64,000 nucleotides of DNA from Pseudomonas sp. TH41 (GTDB lineage: Bacteria > Pseudomonadota > Gammaproteobacteria > Pseudomonadales > Pseudomonadaceae): NCBI RefSeq assembly GCF_016650695.1, contig NZ_JAEKFH010000003.1, positions 888,001-952,000 of the forward strand, in the 5' to 3' direction. A program made the position numbers and the translations under genes. Positions 27,394 through 36,978 of the stretch are shown here, one piece after another. The notes beneath the pieces were generated by a model that saw only the letters and a list, made by a program, of their open reading frames with translations, had not been told where the DNA came from and ran no database searches. Position 1 is the stretch's first letter, and the number at the start of each line of letters is the position of its first letter.

Positions 27394-29985
27394 ATGTCAT
27401 CGCGTAAATTTGGACTCAACCTGGTCGTGGTGCTCGCCATCGCAGCCTTGTTTACCGGCTTCTGGGCGCTGATCAATCGCCCGGTCGCCGCCCCTAACTG
27501 GCCAGAACAGATCTCCGGCTTTTCGTACTCGCCGTTCCAGCAAGGCCAGTACCCACAGAAAGAGCAGTACCCGACCGACGATGAGATGCGTCGCGATCTG
27601 GAAATCATGAGCAAGTTGACGGACAACATCCGTACTTACTCGGTCGACGGTACGCTGGAGGACATTCCCAAACTGGCGGAAGAGTTCGGCCTGCGGGTCA
27701 CCCTCGGTATCTGGATCAGCCCGGACCAGGAACGCAATGAGCGCGAGATTCTGCGCGCCATCGAACTGGCCAACACGTCCCGCAGCGTGGTTCGCGTGGT
27801 GGTCGGTAACGAGGCGATCTTCCGTAAGGAAATTACCGCCGCGCAACTGAGTGTGATCCTGGATCGCGTTCGCGCCGCCGTGAAAGTGCCGGTGACCACG
27901 TCCGAGCAGTGGCACGTCTGGGAAGAACACCCGGAACTGGCCAAGCACGTCGACCTGATTGCCGCGCACGTTTTGCCTTACTGGGAGTTCATCCCGGTGG
28001 ACAAGGCCGGTCAGTTCGTACTCGACCGCGCCCGCGACCTGAAAAAGATGTTCCCGAAAAAGCCACTGCTTCTCTCGGAGGTTGGCTGGCCGAGCAACGG
28101 CCGCATGCGTGGCGGCACCGATGCGAGCCCGGCGGATCAGGCGATCTACCTGCGCACATTGGTTAACAAGCTCAACCGCCAAGGCTTCAACTACTTCGTG
28201 ATCGAAGCGTTCGACCAACCGTGGAAGGCCAGTGACGAAGGTTCGGTGGGTGCTTACTGGGGCGTGTTCAACGCCGCGCGTCAGCAGAAATTCAACTTCG
28301 AAGGCCCGGTTGTGGCGATCCCGCAATGGCGCGTGCTGGCCATTGGTTCGGCGGTGCTGGCCTTGCTGTCCCTGACCTTGCTGATGATCGACGGCTCGGC
28401 CCTGCGCCAACGTGGCCGCACCTTCCTGACCTTTATCGCCTTCTTGTGCGGTTCGGTATTGGTCTGGATCGGTTACGACTACAGCCAGCAATACAGCACC
28501 TGGTTCAGCCTGACGGTAGGTTTCCTGCTGGCGCTTGGCGCACTCGGGGTCTTTATCGTACTGCTGACCGAGGCCCACGAACTGGCCGAAGCGGTCTGGA
28601 CCCACAAACGTCGGCGTGAATTCCTGCCGGTGGTGGGCGAGTCGGACTACCGACCGAAAGTCTCGATTCACGTGCCTTGTTACAACGAGCCGCCGGAGAT
28701 GGTCAAACAGACCCTCAACGCACTGGCCAACCTCGACTATCCGGACTTCGAAGTCCTGATCATCGATAACAACACCAAGGACCCGGCGGTCTGGGAACCG
28801 GTGCGCGATTATTGCGAAACCCTCGGCCCACGCTTCAAGTTCTTCCACGTTGCACCGTTGGCCGGTTTCAAGGGTGGCGCGCTGAATTACCTGATTCCGC
28901 ACACCGCCAAGGACGCCGAAGTGATTGCCGTGATCGACTCGGACTACTGCGTCGATCCGAACTGGCTCAAGCACATGGTGCCGCATTTCGCCGACCCGAA
29001 AATTGCCGTGGTGCAGTCGCCACAGGATTATCGCGATCAGAACGAAAGCACCTTCAAGAAGCTCTGCTACGCGGAATACAAAGGCTTCTTCCACATCGGC
29101 ATGGTTACCCGTAACGACCGTGATGCGATCATCCAGCACGGCACCATGACCATGACCCGGCGCTCGGTGCTCGAAGAGTTGGGCTGGGCCGATTGGTGTA
29201 TCTGTGAAGACGCCGAGTTGGGTCTACGCGTATTCGAAAAAGGTCTGTCGGCGGCGTATTACCACACCAGCTACGGCAAAGGCCTGATGCCCGATACCTT
29301 TATCGACTTCAAGAAACAGCGTTTCCGCTGGGCCTATGGGGCGATTCAGATCATCAAGCGTCACACCGCCAGTTTGCTGCGCGGCAAGGACACCGAGCTG
29401 ACCCGTGGCCAGCGCTACCACTTCCTCGCAGGCTGGTTGCCGTGGGTCGCGGATGGCATGAACATCTTCTTCACCGTCGGCGCCTTGTTGTGGTCGGCAG
29501 CGATGATCATCGTGCCGCAGCGAGTCGATCCGCCGTTGCTGATTTTCGCAATCCCGCCATTGGCGTTGTTTGTGTTCAAGGTCGGCAAGATCATCTTCCT
29601 CTACCGTCGTGCGGTCGGAGTCAACCTGAAGGATGCATTCTGCGCGGCACTGGCCGGGCTGGCGTTGTCGCACACCATCGCCAAAGCGGTGCTGTACGGC
29701 TTCTTCACCAGCAGCATTCCGTTCTTCCGCACGCCGAAAAACGCCGATAACCACGGTTTCTGGGTGGCGATTTCGGAGGCTCGCGAAGAAATGTTCATCA
29801 TGTTGCTGTTGTGGGGCGCGGCGCTGGGGATCTTCCTGGTGAATGGTTTGCCGAGCAACGACATGCGCTTCTGGGTGACCATGTTGCTGGTGCAGTCGTT
29901 GCCGTACCTGGCGGCGCTGATCATGGCGTTCCTGTCTTCGCTGCCGAAACCGGCGGCCGAGGCTGAAACGGCACCGGCTGTCTAA
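27394..29985 (+). CDS. ndvB: NdvB-like beta-(1,3)-glucan synthase (GH17-GT2 fusion)
   Basis: An 863-residue membrane protein beginning MSSRKFGLNLVVVLAIAALF. A reading frame six codons longer exists. The N-terminal third is a GH17-like glucanase/transglycosylase domain (FSYSPFQQGQYPQ to LLLSEVGWPSNGRMRGG). Membrane helices and a family 2 glycosyltransferase follow: KVSIHVPCYNEPPEMV, the DSDYCVD metal motif near residue 514, CEDAELGLRV, and the QRFRWAYG motif near 642, then five or so C-terminal helices. It matches P. aeruginosa NdvB, which makes periplasmic cyclic glucans linked to biofilm drug tolerance. A good terminator follows. It lies upstream of dapE and rlmA, the order I recall from P. 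aeruginosa. Confidence 0.92.
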   Translation: MSSRKFGLNLVVVLAIAALFTGFWALINRPVAAPNWPEQISGFSYSPFQQGQYPQKEQYPTDDEMRRDLEIMSKLTDNIRTYSVDGTLEDIPKLAEEFGLRVTLGIWISPDQERNEREILRAIELANTSRSVVRVVVGNEAIFRKEITAAQLSVILDRVRAAVKVPVTTSEQWHVWEEHPELAKHVDLIAAHVLPYWEFIPVDKAGQFVLDRARDLKKMFPKKPLLLSEVGWPSNGRMRGGTDASPADQAIYLRTLVNKLNRQGFNYFVIEAFDQPWKASDEGSVGAYWGVFNAARQQKFNFEGPVVAIPQWRVLAIGSAVLALLSLTLLMIDGSALRQRGRTFLTFIAFLCGSVLVWIGYDYSQQYSTWFSLTVGFLLALGALGVFIVLLTEAHELAEAVWTHKRRREFLPVVGESDYRPKVSIHVPCYNEPPEMVKQTLNALANLDYPDFEVLIIDNNTKDPAVWEPVRDYCETLGPRFKFFHVAPLAGFKGGALNYLIPHTAKDAEVIAVIDSDYCVDPNWLKHMVPHFADPKIAVVQSPQDYRDQNESTFKKLCYAEYKGFFHIGMVTRNDRDAIIQHGTMTMTRRSVLEELGWADWCICEDAELGLRVFEKGLSAAYYHTSYGKGLMPDTFIDFKKQRFRWAYGAIQIIKRHTASLLRGKDTELTRGQRYHFLAGWLPWVADGMNIFFTVGALLWSAAMIIVPQRVDPPLLIFAIPPLALFVFKVGKIIFLYRRAVGVNLKDAFCAALAGLALSHTIAKAVLYGFFTSSIPFFRTPKNADNHGFWVAISEAREEMFIMLLLWGAALGIFLVNGLPSNDMRFWVTMLLVQSLPYLAALIMAFLSSLPKPAAEAETAPAV

Positions 29986-30002
29986 ATCAGCACAGATGCA
30001 CT

Positions 30003-30027
30003 AAACGGCGGCCAATGGCCGCCGTTT
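30003..30027 (+). terminator. ndvB terminator
   Basis: AAACGGCGGCC pairs with GGCCGCCGTTT around an AAT loop, followed by TGCTTT, 17 bases past the stop. It separates ndvB from dapE. Confidence 0.85.
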
Positions 30028-30082
30028 TGCTTTAAGATAACCGCCATTTTGCAGGCCTGGCTCAAGGGCCAAGCCCAATACC

Positions 30083-30182
30083 TGTAGGAGCGAGCTTGCT
30101 CGCGAGAAACGCAAGGGCAACGCGGTTATTCAGATCGCACGCGTTATCGTTAACGTCCATCGCGAGCAAGCTCGCTCCTACA
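30083..30182. repeat. REPIN upstream of dapE
   Basis: Full arms TGTAGGAGCGAGCTTGCTCGCGA and the inverse, with spacer ACGCGTTATCGTTAACGTCC next to the right arm. It ends 24 bases before the dapE ATG, so any dapE promoter either lies within or upstream of it. Confidence 0.92.
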
Positions 30183-30206
30183 CATTGACAGTTTCCGGAG
30201 TCTTAC

Positions 30207-31358
30207 ATGACGGCCCACGCCGACCTTTCGCCGACCCTTCAACTCGCCATCGACCTGATCCGCCGTCCATCCGTGACGCCGGTCGACGCCGATTGCCAGA
30301 AGCAGATGATGCAGCGCCTGGGCGATGCCGGTTTCACTCTGGAACCGATGCGCATCGAAGATGTGGATAACTTCTGGGCCACTCACGGCAAACACGACGG
30401 TCCGGTGCTGTGCTTTGCCGGTCACACCGACGTGGTGCCGACCGGTCCGGTGACGGCCTGGCAGATCGATCCGTTCAACGCGGTGATCGACGAACACGGC
30501 ATGCTCTGCGGCCGTGGCGCGGCGGACATGAAAGGCAGCCTTGCGGCAATGACCGTGGCCGCTGAGCGCTTTGTCGCCGACTACCCGGATCACAAGGGCA
30601 AAGTGGCGTTCCTGATCACCAGCGACGAAGAAGGCCCGGCGCATCACGGCACCAAGGCTGTGGTCGAACGCCTCGCTGCCCGCAAGGAACGTCTGGACTG
30701 GTGCATCGTCGGCGAACCGTCGAGCACCACGCTGGTGGGTGACGTGGTCAAGAACGGCCGTCGTGGCTCCCTCGGCGCCAAGCTGACCGTGCACGGCGTG
30801 CAAGGCCATGTGGCTTATCCACACCTGGCAAAGAACCCGATCCACCTCGCCACTCCGGCGCTGGCCGAACTGGCCGCCGAGCACTGGGACCACGGCAACG
30901 ATTTCTTCCCGCCGACCAGCTTCCAGATCTCCAACGTCAATTCCGGCACCGGCGCGACCAACGTGATCCCGGGTGATCTGGTGGCGGTGTTCAACTTCCG
31001 CTTCTCCACCGAGTCCACCGTCGAAGGCCTGCAAAAGCGCGTCGCCGACATCCTCGACAAGCATGGCCTGGACTGGCACATCGACTGGGCCTTGTCCGGC
31101 CTGCCGTTCCTCACTGAGCCTGGCGCACTGCTGGATGCCGTGGCCTCCAGCATCAAGGACGTGACCGGTCGCGAAACAAAAGCCTCCACCAGCGGCGGCA
31201 CCTCCGACGGTCGCTTCATCGCGACCATGGGCACGCAAGTGGTTGAACTGGGCCCGGTCAACGCGACGATCCACCAGGTCAACGAACGTGTGCTGGCTGC
31301 TGACCTCGACGTGTTGACCGACATTTACTACCAGACCCTGATCAAGTTGCTCGCCTGA
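30207..31358 (+). CDS. dapE: Succinyl-diaminopimelate desuccinylase DapE
   Basis: A 383-residue M20 family metallohydrolase. Metal-binding and catalytic segments: [38 protein letters not shown] and [13 protein letters not shown] lid/dimer domain lies between about 180 and 295. It releases L,L-diaminopimelate and succinate, the step after DapC. Its TGA overlaps the rlmA ATG by one base, so the two are co-translated. Confidence 0.97.
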   Translation: MTAHADLSPTLQLAIDLIRRPSVTPVDADCQKQMMQRLGDAGFTLEPMRIEDVDNFWATHGKHDGPVLCFAGHTDVVPTGPVTAWQIDPFNAVIDEHGMLCGRGAADMKGSLAAMTVAAERFVADYPDHKGKVAFLITSDEEGPAHHGTKAVVERLAARKERLDWCIVGEPSSTTLVGDVVKNGRRGSLGAKLTVHGVQGHVAYPHLAKNPIHLATPALAELAAEHWDHGNDFFPPTSFQISNVNSGTGATNVIPGDLVAVFNFRFSTESTVEGLQKRVADILDKHGLDWHIDWALSGLPFLTEPGALLDAVASSIKDVTGRETKASTSGGTSDGRFIATMGTQVVELGPVNATIHQVNERVLAADLDVLTDIYYQTLIKLLA

Positions 31359-32167
31359 TGCTGGCCTGCCCGATCTGCAGCGAACCGCTGAACGCGGTAG
31401 ACAACGGCGTGGCCTGCCCCGCCGGGCATCGTTTCGACCGCGCGCGCCAGGGTTACCTGAACCTGCTGCCGGTGCAGCACAAAAACAGCCGCGACCCTGG
31501 GGATAACCTGGCGATGGTCGAAGCCCGTCGCGACTTCTTGAACGCCGGCCATTACGCGCCGGTGGCCAAGCGCCTGGCCGAACTCGCCGCGCACTACGCG
31601 CCACAACGCTGGCTGGACATCGGGTGTGGCGAGGGTTACTACACCGCGCAAATCGCCGAGGCCTTGCCAAGCGCGGACGGTTACGCGCTGGACATCTCCC
31701 GGGAAGCGGTCAAACGCGCCTGCAAACGCAACCCGCAGTTGACTTGGTTGATCGCCAGCATGGCCCGGGTGCCGTTAGCCTCGGGCAGTTGCCAGTTCCT
31801 CGCCAGCGTCTTCAGCCCGCTGGATTGGGAAGAAGCCAAACGCTTGCTCAGCCCCGGTGGCGGCTTGATGAAAGTCGGGCCGACCAGCGGCCATCTGATG
31901 GAATTGCGCGAGCGACTGTACGACGAAGTCCGTGAATACACCGACGACAAGCATCTGGCACTGGTGCCGGAAGGCATGGCGCTGCAACACAGCGAAACCC
32001 TGGAATTCAAACTGACGCTGGACAAGGGTCAGGACCGTGCGAACCTGTTGGCCATGACACCCCACGGCTGGCGCGCCAGTGCCGAGCGCCGGGCGGCGGT
32101 CATCGAACAGACTGAGCCGTTCGAGGTCACTGTTTCAATGCGCTACGATTATTTCGTACTTCAATAA
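31358..32167 (+). CDS. rlmA: 23S rRNA (guanine-N1)-methyltransferase RlmA
   Basis: A 269-residue protein. The N-terminal zinc finger has CPIC and CPAGH with RFDRARQGYLNLLPVQ, and the SAM-binding motif WLDIGCGEGYYT lies near residue 87. Family members methylate G745 (E. coli numbering) in hairpin 35 of 23S rRNA. The ATG is nested in the dapE stop. The order ndvB-dapE-rlmA-unknown-cold-shock is as I remember from P. aeruginosa. Confidence 0.92.
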   Translation: MLACPICSEPLNAVDNGVACPAGHRFDRARQGYLNLLPVQHKNSRDPGDNLAMVEARRDFLNAGHYAPVAKRLAELAAHYAPQRWLDIGCGEGYYTAQIAEALPSADGYALDISREAVKRACKRNPQLTWLIASMARVPLASGSCQFLASVFSPLDWEEAKRLLSPGGGLMKVGPTSGHLMELRERLYDEVREYTDDKHLALVPEGMALQHSETLEFKLTLDKGQDRANLLAMTPHGWRASAERRAAVIEQTEPFEVTVSMRYDYFVLQ

Positions 32168-32242
32168 TTTTTGGTCTTGAGCAACGGCTTGAGACCGGCT
32201 AAATCCGCGAATGGATTTTTCAGACCCGCAGTGAGGACATCC

Positions 32243-32620
32243 ATGCGCCAACCCGATATCGAGATTTACCTGAAAGACGCCGACGTCGACTACAAGGCCA
32301 TTTCCACCTGGCTCGGCGCGGCTTTGGGCCCATGCACCGACTGGGTTCAGAAAGGTCAGACCTACAAGTGCAAGGCCGGCAACGTGCCGGTGACCTGGCT
32401 GCCAAAAGCCGTAGGCAAATGGAACAGCCTGTACCTGGAAAGCGACCAGACCCCTTGGGAAGACGACATCGCTTGCGCCCGCGCTGCCTTTGCCGCGCTG
32501 AATGTCGAAGTGCGTTGTGCACCGGGTACGTGGGTTGAGGAAGAAGGTGAAGAGACGGCGGATCGCTGGATGCGGATCAGCGCTGATGGTGAAGAAGAAA
32601 TCACCTGGAAAACAGCTTAA
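32243..32620 (+). CDS. Conserved small protein of unknown function
   Basis: A 125-residue acidic cytosolic protein from the ATG at 32243 (MRQPDIEIYLKDADVDYKAI), with a GAGG ribosome site. The open frame upstream to 32171 is not needed. Notable features are a Cys-containing GPCTDWVQKGQTYKCKAG segment, GNVPVTWLPKAVGKWNSLY, and an acidic end WVEEEGEETADRWMRI. I recognise no domain. It is known to me only as the conserved neighbour of rlmA in pseudomonads. It has no signal peptide. The REPIN follows the stop after six bases. Confidence 0.75.
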   Translation: MRQPDIEIYLKDADVDYKAISTWLGAALGPCTDWVQKGQTYKCKAGNVPVTWLPKAVGKWNSLYLESDQTPWEDDIACARAAFAALNVEVRCAPGTWVEEEGEETADRWMRISADGEEEITWKTA

Positions 32621-32626
32621 CCAAAT

Positions 32627-32716
32627 TGTGGGAGCGGGCTTGCTCGCGAATGCGGTGTATCAGTCAACGTTAATGTCGACTGATACACCGCATTCGCGAG
32701 CAAGCCCGCTCCCACA
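32627..32716. repeat. REPIN (TGTGGGAGC type, palindromic spacer)
   Basis: Arms TGTGGGAGCGGGCTTGCTCG and inverse, with a spacer that is itself an inverted repeat (GCGGTGTATCAGT / ACTGATACACCGC). Almost the full 90 bases can fold as one hairpin. It lies between the convergent unknown gene and the cold-shock gene. Confidence 0.92.
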
Positions 32717-32744
32717 GTGTTTCTGTGTGATCTGAAGTCTGGGT

Positions 32745-32954
32745 TTACAAGCCCACCACATCCTCAGCCTGCAAGCCCTTCTCGCCCGTCACCACGGCAT
32801 ATTCAACCTGCTGACCTTCCGCCAGCGAACGATGCCCTTCGCCGCGAATCGCGCGGTAGTGCACGAACACGTCTACCCCGTCCTCGCGCTGAATGAAGCC
32901 GTAGCCCTTGGCGTCGTTGAACCACTTCACGTTGCCGGTTTCGCGCGTAGCCAT
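32745..32954 (-). CDS. Cold-shock domain protein
   Basis: A 69-residue single cold-shock domain. RNP1 is KGYGFIQ and RNP2 is VFVHY. The start METs at [20 protein letters not shown] behind an AAGGGGGG ribosome site. Such proteins bind single-stranded RNA and DNA and melt mRNA structure. The long divergent gap to plsB (166 bases) probably holds its promoter and leader. The exact Csp type (cold-induced or constitutive) cannot be told. Confidence 0.93.
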   Translation of the reverse strand: MATRETGNVKWFNDAKGYGFIQREDGVDVFVHYRAIRGEGHRSLAEGQQVEYAVVTGEKGLQAEDVVGL

Positions 32955-33120
32955 GAATCAGTACCCCCCTTATTTTTATTTTGAACGGCCGAGTATATGA
33001 CAGCCGTCAAAACTCTCAACTCACTTTACTTAGCCGCCTTTTTGCCGATTTTCAGCGAATACGGCACACTATCGACCGCCCGAGCAAACGCTCGGTTTTA
33101 TTCACTCATGCAGAAGCCGT

Positions 33121-35622
33121 ATGACCCGTTCCCCGTTCCGCCGTCTGGTGTTTGGCACCCTGCGCCGACTGCTCTATCTCTGGGTTCGCTCAGAGACGAT
33201 CAACCAGTCGTCGTTCACCCTCAACCTCGACCGCAGTCGTCCGGTGTTCTACGTCCTGCAAAACCCTTCCCTGACTGACCTCGCCGTGGTCGACACCGAA
33301 TGCAGCAAGGCCGGTCTGCCCCGCCCGGTGTTGCCAGTGTCGGTCGGCAATCTGCTGGAGCCCGCCGCCTTCTTCTACCTGACGCCGGAGCCCGATTGGC
33401 TTGGTCGCCAGGACAAGCGTGGCGCGCCGCCGACCCTGACTCGCCTGGTCAGCGCCCTGAGCCAGAACGGCGCCGAAGACGCGCAGATCATTCCGGTCAG
33501 TGTGTTCTGGGGCCAGTCGCCCGACAGCGAATCGAGCCCGTGGAAATTGCTCTTCGCCGATAGCTGGGCGGTCACCGGACGTCTGCGTCGGTTGCTGAGC
33601 ATCATCGTGCTGGGCCGAAAAACCCGCGTGCAGTTCTCCGCGCCGATTCATCTGCGGGAACTGATCGACCACAACAAAGGCCACGAGCGCACCGTGCGCA
33701 TGGCCCAGCGAATTCTGCGGGTGCACTTTCGCAATCTGAAAGCCGCCGTCATCGGCCCGGACATTTCCCACCGTCGCAACCTGGTCAAAGGCCTGCTCAA
33801 TCAGCCGCTGGTCAAGCAGGCGATCCTCGACGAAGCCGAGCGTGAGAACATGTCCCCGGAGAAAGCCAAGGCCCAGGCCCTGCGCTATGGCAACGAGATC
33901 GCGTCGGACTACACCTACACCGCGATCCGTTTTCTGGAAGTGGTGCTGAGCTGGTTCTGGAATAAAATCTACGACGGGATCAAGGTCAACCACATCGAAG
34001 GTGTGCAGAACGTCGCTCAGGGTCACGAAGTGATCTATGTGCCATGCCACCGCAGTCACATCGATTACCTGCTGCTCTCGTACCTGCTGTTCCGCAACGG
34101 CCTGACCCCGCCGCACGTTGCCGCCGGCATCAATCTGAACATGCCGGTGATCGGCAGCCTGCTGCGACGCGGCGGTGCGTTCTTCATGCGTCGCACCTTC
34201 AAGGGCAACCCGCTCTACACCTCAGTGTTCAACGAATACCTGCACACCCTGTTCACCAAAGGCTTCCCGGTGGAGTACTTCGTCGAGGGCGGCCGTTCCC
34301 GCACCGGGCGCATGCTGCAACCTAAAACCGGGATGCTGGCGATCACCCTGCGCAGTTTCCTGCGCTCGTCGCGCATGCCCATCGTCTTCGTGCCGGTGTA
34401 CATCGGTTATGAGCGCGTACTGGAAGGCCGGACCTACCTCGGCGAACTGCGTGGCGCGAGCAAGAAGAAAGAATCGATCTTCGACATCTTCAAGGTCATC
34501 GGTGCCCTCAAACAGCGTTTCGGCCAAGTGGCGGTGAATTTCGGTGAGCCGATCAAACTGGCGGAGTTCCTCGACAGCGAACAGCCGGACTGGCGCCAAC
34601 AGGAACTCGGCCCGCAATTCAAACCAGCCTGGCTCAACGAAACCACCAACCGTCTCGGCGAGAAAGTCGCGCAACATCTGAACGAAGCAGCGGCCATCAA
34701 TCCGGTCAACCTGGTGGCGCTGGCGTTGCTGTCCACCAGCCGTTTGGCACTGGACGATCGCGCCATGGTGCGGGTGCTGGACCTGTATCTGGCGCTGTTG
34801 CGCAAAGTACCGTATTCGCCGCACACCACGTTGCCGGAAGGTGACGCCCGAGCACTGATCGAGCACGTGAAGGACATGGATTTGCTGTCCGAGCAGAGTG
34901 ATGCCCTGGGCAAGATTCTGTACCTGGACGAGCAAAACGCCGTCCTGATGACTTACTACCGCAACAACGTTTTGCACATCTTCGCCCTGCCGGCGTTGTT
35001 GGCGAGCTTCTTCCAGAGTGCGTCACGCATGAGCCGCGAGCAGATCCTGCGCTACACCCGCGCGCTCTATCCGTACCTGCAATCGGAGCTGTTTATTCGC
35101 TGGTCACTGGACGAACTGGATGCGGTGATCGACCAATGGCTCGAAGCATTCGTCGAGCAAGGTTTGCTGCGATTCGAGAATGAGGTCTTCCTGCGCCCGG
35201 CGCCAAGCTCGCGGCATTTTGTGCTGCTGACGCTGCTGTCGAAAAGCATCGCGCAGACCCTGCAACGCTTCTACATGACCGTGTCCCTGCTGCTCAACAG
35301 CGGCCAGAACAGCATCAGCGCCGAAGAACTGGAAGACCTGTGCACGGTCATGGCCCAGCGCCTGTCGATCCTGCATGGCCTGAACGCTCCGGAGTTCTTC
35401 GACAAGAGCCTGTTCCGCCATTTCATCCAGACAATGCTCGACCTTGACGTGCTCAAGCGCGATGAAGCCGGCAAGCTGAGCTACCACGAACTGCTCGGCG
35501 AACTGGCCGAAGGCGCCGCCAAGCGGGTCTTGCCAGCGGAGATTCGCTTGTCGATTCGGCAGGTGGCGTTGCATCGCAGTGAAGATGCGGCGGATCAGGT
35601 CGCAACAAAACCCGAAACCTGA
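33121..35622 (+). CDS. plsB: Glycerol-3-phosphate 1-O-acyltransferase PlsB
   Basis: An 833-residue membrane-bound acyltransferase, the usual length. The acyltransferase motif I (HX4D) is [10 protein letters not shown] with His310 and Asp315. Later motifs are [36 protein letters not shown] and [16 protein letters not shown]. It makes 1-acylglycerol-3-phosphate from acyl-CoA or acyl-ACP, the first step of phospholipid synthesis feeding CdsA. It has its own transcription unit between a divergent cold-shock gene and a REPIN. Confidence 0.96.
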   Translation: MTRSPFRRLVFGTLRRLLYLWVRSETINQSSFTLNLDRSRPVFYVLQNPSLTDLAVVDTECSKAGLPRPVLPVSVGNLLEPAAFFYLTPEPDWLGRQDKRGAPPTLTRLVSALSQNGAEDAQIIPVSVFWGQSPDSESSPWKLLFADSWAVTGRLRRLLSIIVLGRKTRVQFSAPIHLRELIDHNKGHERTVRMAQRILRVHFRNLKAAVIGPDISHRRNLVKGLLNQPLVKQAILDEAERENMSPEKAKAQALRYGNEIASDYTYTAIRFLEVVLSWFWNKIYDGIKVNHIEGVQNVAQGHEVIYVPCHRSHIDYLLLSYLLFRNGLTPPHVAAGINLNMPVIGSLLRRGGAFFMRRTFKGNPLYTSVFNEYLHTLFTKGFPVEYFVEGGRSRTGRMLQPKTGMLAITLRSFLRSSRMPIVFVPVYIGYERVLEGRTYLGELRGASKKKESIFDIFKVIGALKQRFGQVAVNFGEPIKLAEFLDSEQPDWRQQELGPQFKPAWLNETTNRLGEKVAQHLNEAAAINPVNLVALALLSTSRLALDDRAMVRVLDLYLALLRKVPYSPHTTLPEGDARALIEHVKDMDLLSEQSDALGKILYLDEQNAVLMTYYRNNVLHIFALPALLASFFQSASRMSREQILRYTRALYPYLQSELFIRWSLDELDAVIDQWLEAFVEQGLLRFENEVFLRPAPSSRHFVLLTLLSKSIAQTLQRFYMTVSLLLNSGQNSISAEELEDLCTVMAQRLSILHGLNAPEFFDKSLFRHFIQTMLDLDVLKRDEAGKLSYHELLGELAEGAAKRVLPAEIRLSIRQVALHRSEDAADQVATKPET

Positions 35623-35632
35623 TGCAAAAACC

Positions 35633-35737
35633 TGTGGGAGCGAGCCTGCTCGCGAAAGCGGTGTGTCAAATAGCGATGATGTTGACTGACACACCGCTTT
35701 CGCGAGCAGGTCGGATCGCCGCACCGTCGCTCCCACA
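35633..35737. repeat. REPIN with a disrupted right arm
   Basis: The left arm TGTGGGAGCGAGCCTGCTCGCGA and a palindromic spacer (GCGGTGTGTCA / TGACACACCGC) are normal, but the right arm reads CGCGAGCAGG, then an extra GC-rich block of about 16 bases (35711-35726), then TCGCTCCCACA. The element ends 17 bases before the lipoprotein gene. Confidence 0.85.
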
Positions 35738-35754
35738 TTAAATAGAGATCACCG

Positions 35755-36153
35755 ATGAAAAAACTATCTCTATTGGCCATGGCCGCTTTGCTGGGCGCCT
35801 GTCAGTCGATGCAGCCTGCCGCTAAACACAGCCTCGATGGCGAAGTCTTCTACTTGCAACGCATCGCCCTGCCGCCGACCGCCACCTTGAGCGTCAGCTT
35901 GCAGGACGTCTCTCTTGCCGACGCGCCTGCCGTGGTGCTCGACAAGCAAACAGGCCCAGTCAAAAGCCAGGTGCCACTGCCCTTTCATCTGAGCTACGAT
36001 CCAGCGCAGGTCAAACCCGGCCATCGCTACTCCGTCAGCGCGCGCATCGAAGTCAATGGCAAACTGATGTTCATCACCACCGAACATCACTCCGTACAAC
36101 TGGATGGCAGCGACCCGCAGCCACTGAAAATCCGCGTCGCCGCCGCCCGCTAA
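35755..36153 (+). CDS. YbaY-family lipoprotein
   Basis: A 132-residue protein with a lipoprotein signal MKKLSLLAMAALLGAC (lipobox LLGAC, Cys16). The mature part HSLDGEVFYLQRIALPPTAT, then SQVPLPFHLSYDP and YSVSARIEVNGKLMFITTE, matches the YbaY/YscW-like beta-sandwich domain seen in YbaY and secretin pilotins. Cellular role is not known for YbaY types. It is followed after 26 bases by the DUF4197 gene, so the two may form an operon. Confidence 0.85.
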   Translation: MKKLSLLAMAALLGACQSMQPAAKHSLDGEVFYLQRIALPPTATLSVSLQDVSLADAPAVVLDKQTGPVKSQVPLPFHLSYDPAQVKPGHRYSVSARIEVNGKLMFITTEHHSVQLDGSDPQPLKIRVAAAR

Positions 36154-36179
36154 CTCCACTTTCGAACAAGGAAGCCGAC

Positions 36180-36869
36180 ATGTTCCGCCCTACCCTTCGC
36201 TTCGCCGGCCTGTGTGCAGGCTTGATGATCTCCGCCAGCGCCCTGGCCCTGTCGCTCAGTGACTTGTCACAAAAGGACGCCACCGGCGGCCTCAAGGATG
36301 CCCTGACCCAAGGTGCACAACTGGCCGTGAAACAACTCGGCACACCGGGCGGGTTCAGCAACAACCCGGACGTGAAAATCGGTTTGCCGGGCAAACTTGG
36401 CAAGGTCGCCAGCAAAATGAAACAGTTCGGTATGGGCGATCAAGTCGACGAACTGGAAGCCAGCATGAACAAAGCCGCTGAAACCGCCGTGACCCAGGCT
36501 CAGCCGATTCTCGTGGACGCAGTGAAGAAGATGAGTGTGGAAGATGCCAAGGGCATCCTCAGCGGCGGCAACGACTCGGCCACTCAATACCTGAACAAAA
36601 CCAGCCGCGAACAGATCCGCGCGAAGTTCCTGCCGATTGTGAAGCAAGCCACTGACCAGGTCGGCCTGGCCAAGCAATACAACACGTTCGCGGGTCAAGC
36701 GGCGACCATGGGTGTGCTGGATACCAAGAACGCCAACATCGAAAACTACGTGACCGAACAGGCGTTGAACGGTTTGTTCGAAATGATTGGCAAACAGGAA
36801 GAAACCATCCGCCAGAACCCGGCGGCTGCGGCGACCAGTTTGGCGAAGAAGGTGTTTGGTACGCTCTGA
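36180..36869 (+). CDS. DUF4197 exported protein
   Basis: A 229-residue protein with an N-terminal signal peptide (MFRPTLRFAGLCAGLMISAS, cut near ALA). The mature part, largely helical (LSLSDLSQKDATGGLKDALT, then GDQVDELEASMNKAAETAV and SREQIRAKFLPIVKQAT), fits the DUF4197 family of secreted or periplasmic proteins with no known job. It lies behind the YbaY-like lipoprotein and before a REPIN, and its own ribosome site is AAGGAAG. Confidence 0.85.
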   Translation: MFRPTLRFAGLCAGLMISASALALSLSDLSQKDATGGLKDALTQGAQLAVKQLGTPGGFSNNPDVKIGLPGKLGKVASKMKQFGMGDQVDELEASMNKAAETAVTQAQPILVDAVKKMSVEDAKGILSGGNDSATQYLNKTSREQIRAKFLPIVKQATDQVGLAKQYNTFAGQAATMGVLDTKNANIENYVTEQALNGLFEMIGKQEETIRQNPAAAATSLAKKVFGTL

Positions 36870-36884
36870 GCTCGAACCCGAACC

Positions 36885-36973
36885 TGTGGGAGCGAGCTTG
36901 CTCGCGATGGCGGCGTGTCAGGCAATGTTGAGTCGACTGACACTCCCTTATCGCGAGCAAGCTCGCTCCCACA
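36885..36973. repeat. REPIN between DUF4197 and fic genes
   Basis: Arms TGTGGGAGCGAGCTTGCTCG and inverse. The spacer is a partial inverted repeat (GTGTCAGGCAATG / TGACACTC). It separates the convergent DUF4197 and Fic genes. Confidence 0.9.
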
Positions 36974-36978
36974 ATAGA

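Noticed and set aside
27397..29139. 580-codon minus-strand open frame opposite ndvB
   Set aside because: Composition is that of a shadow (His/Gln/Arg/Val rich), with no motif. ndvB on the other strand is certain.
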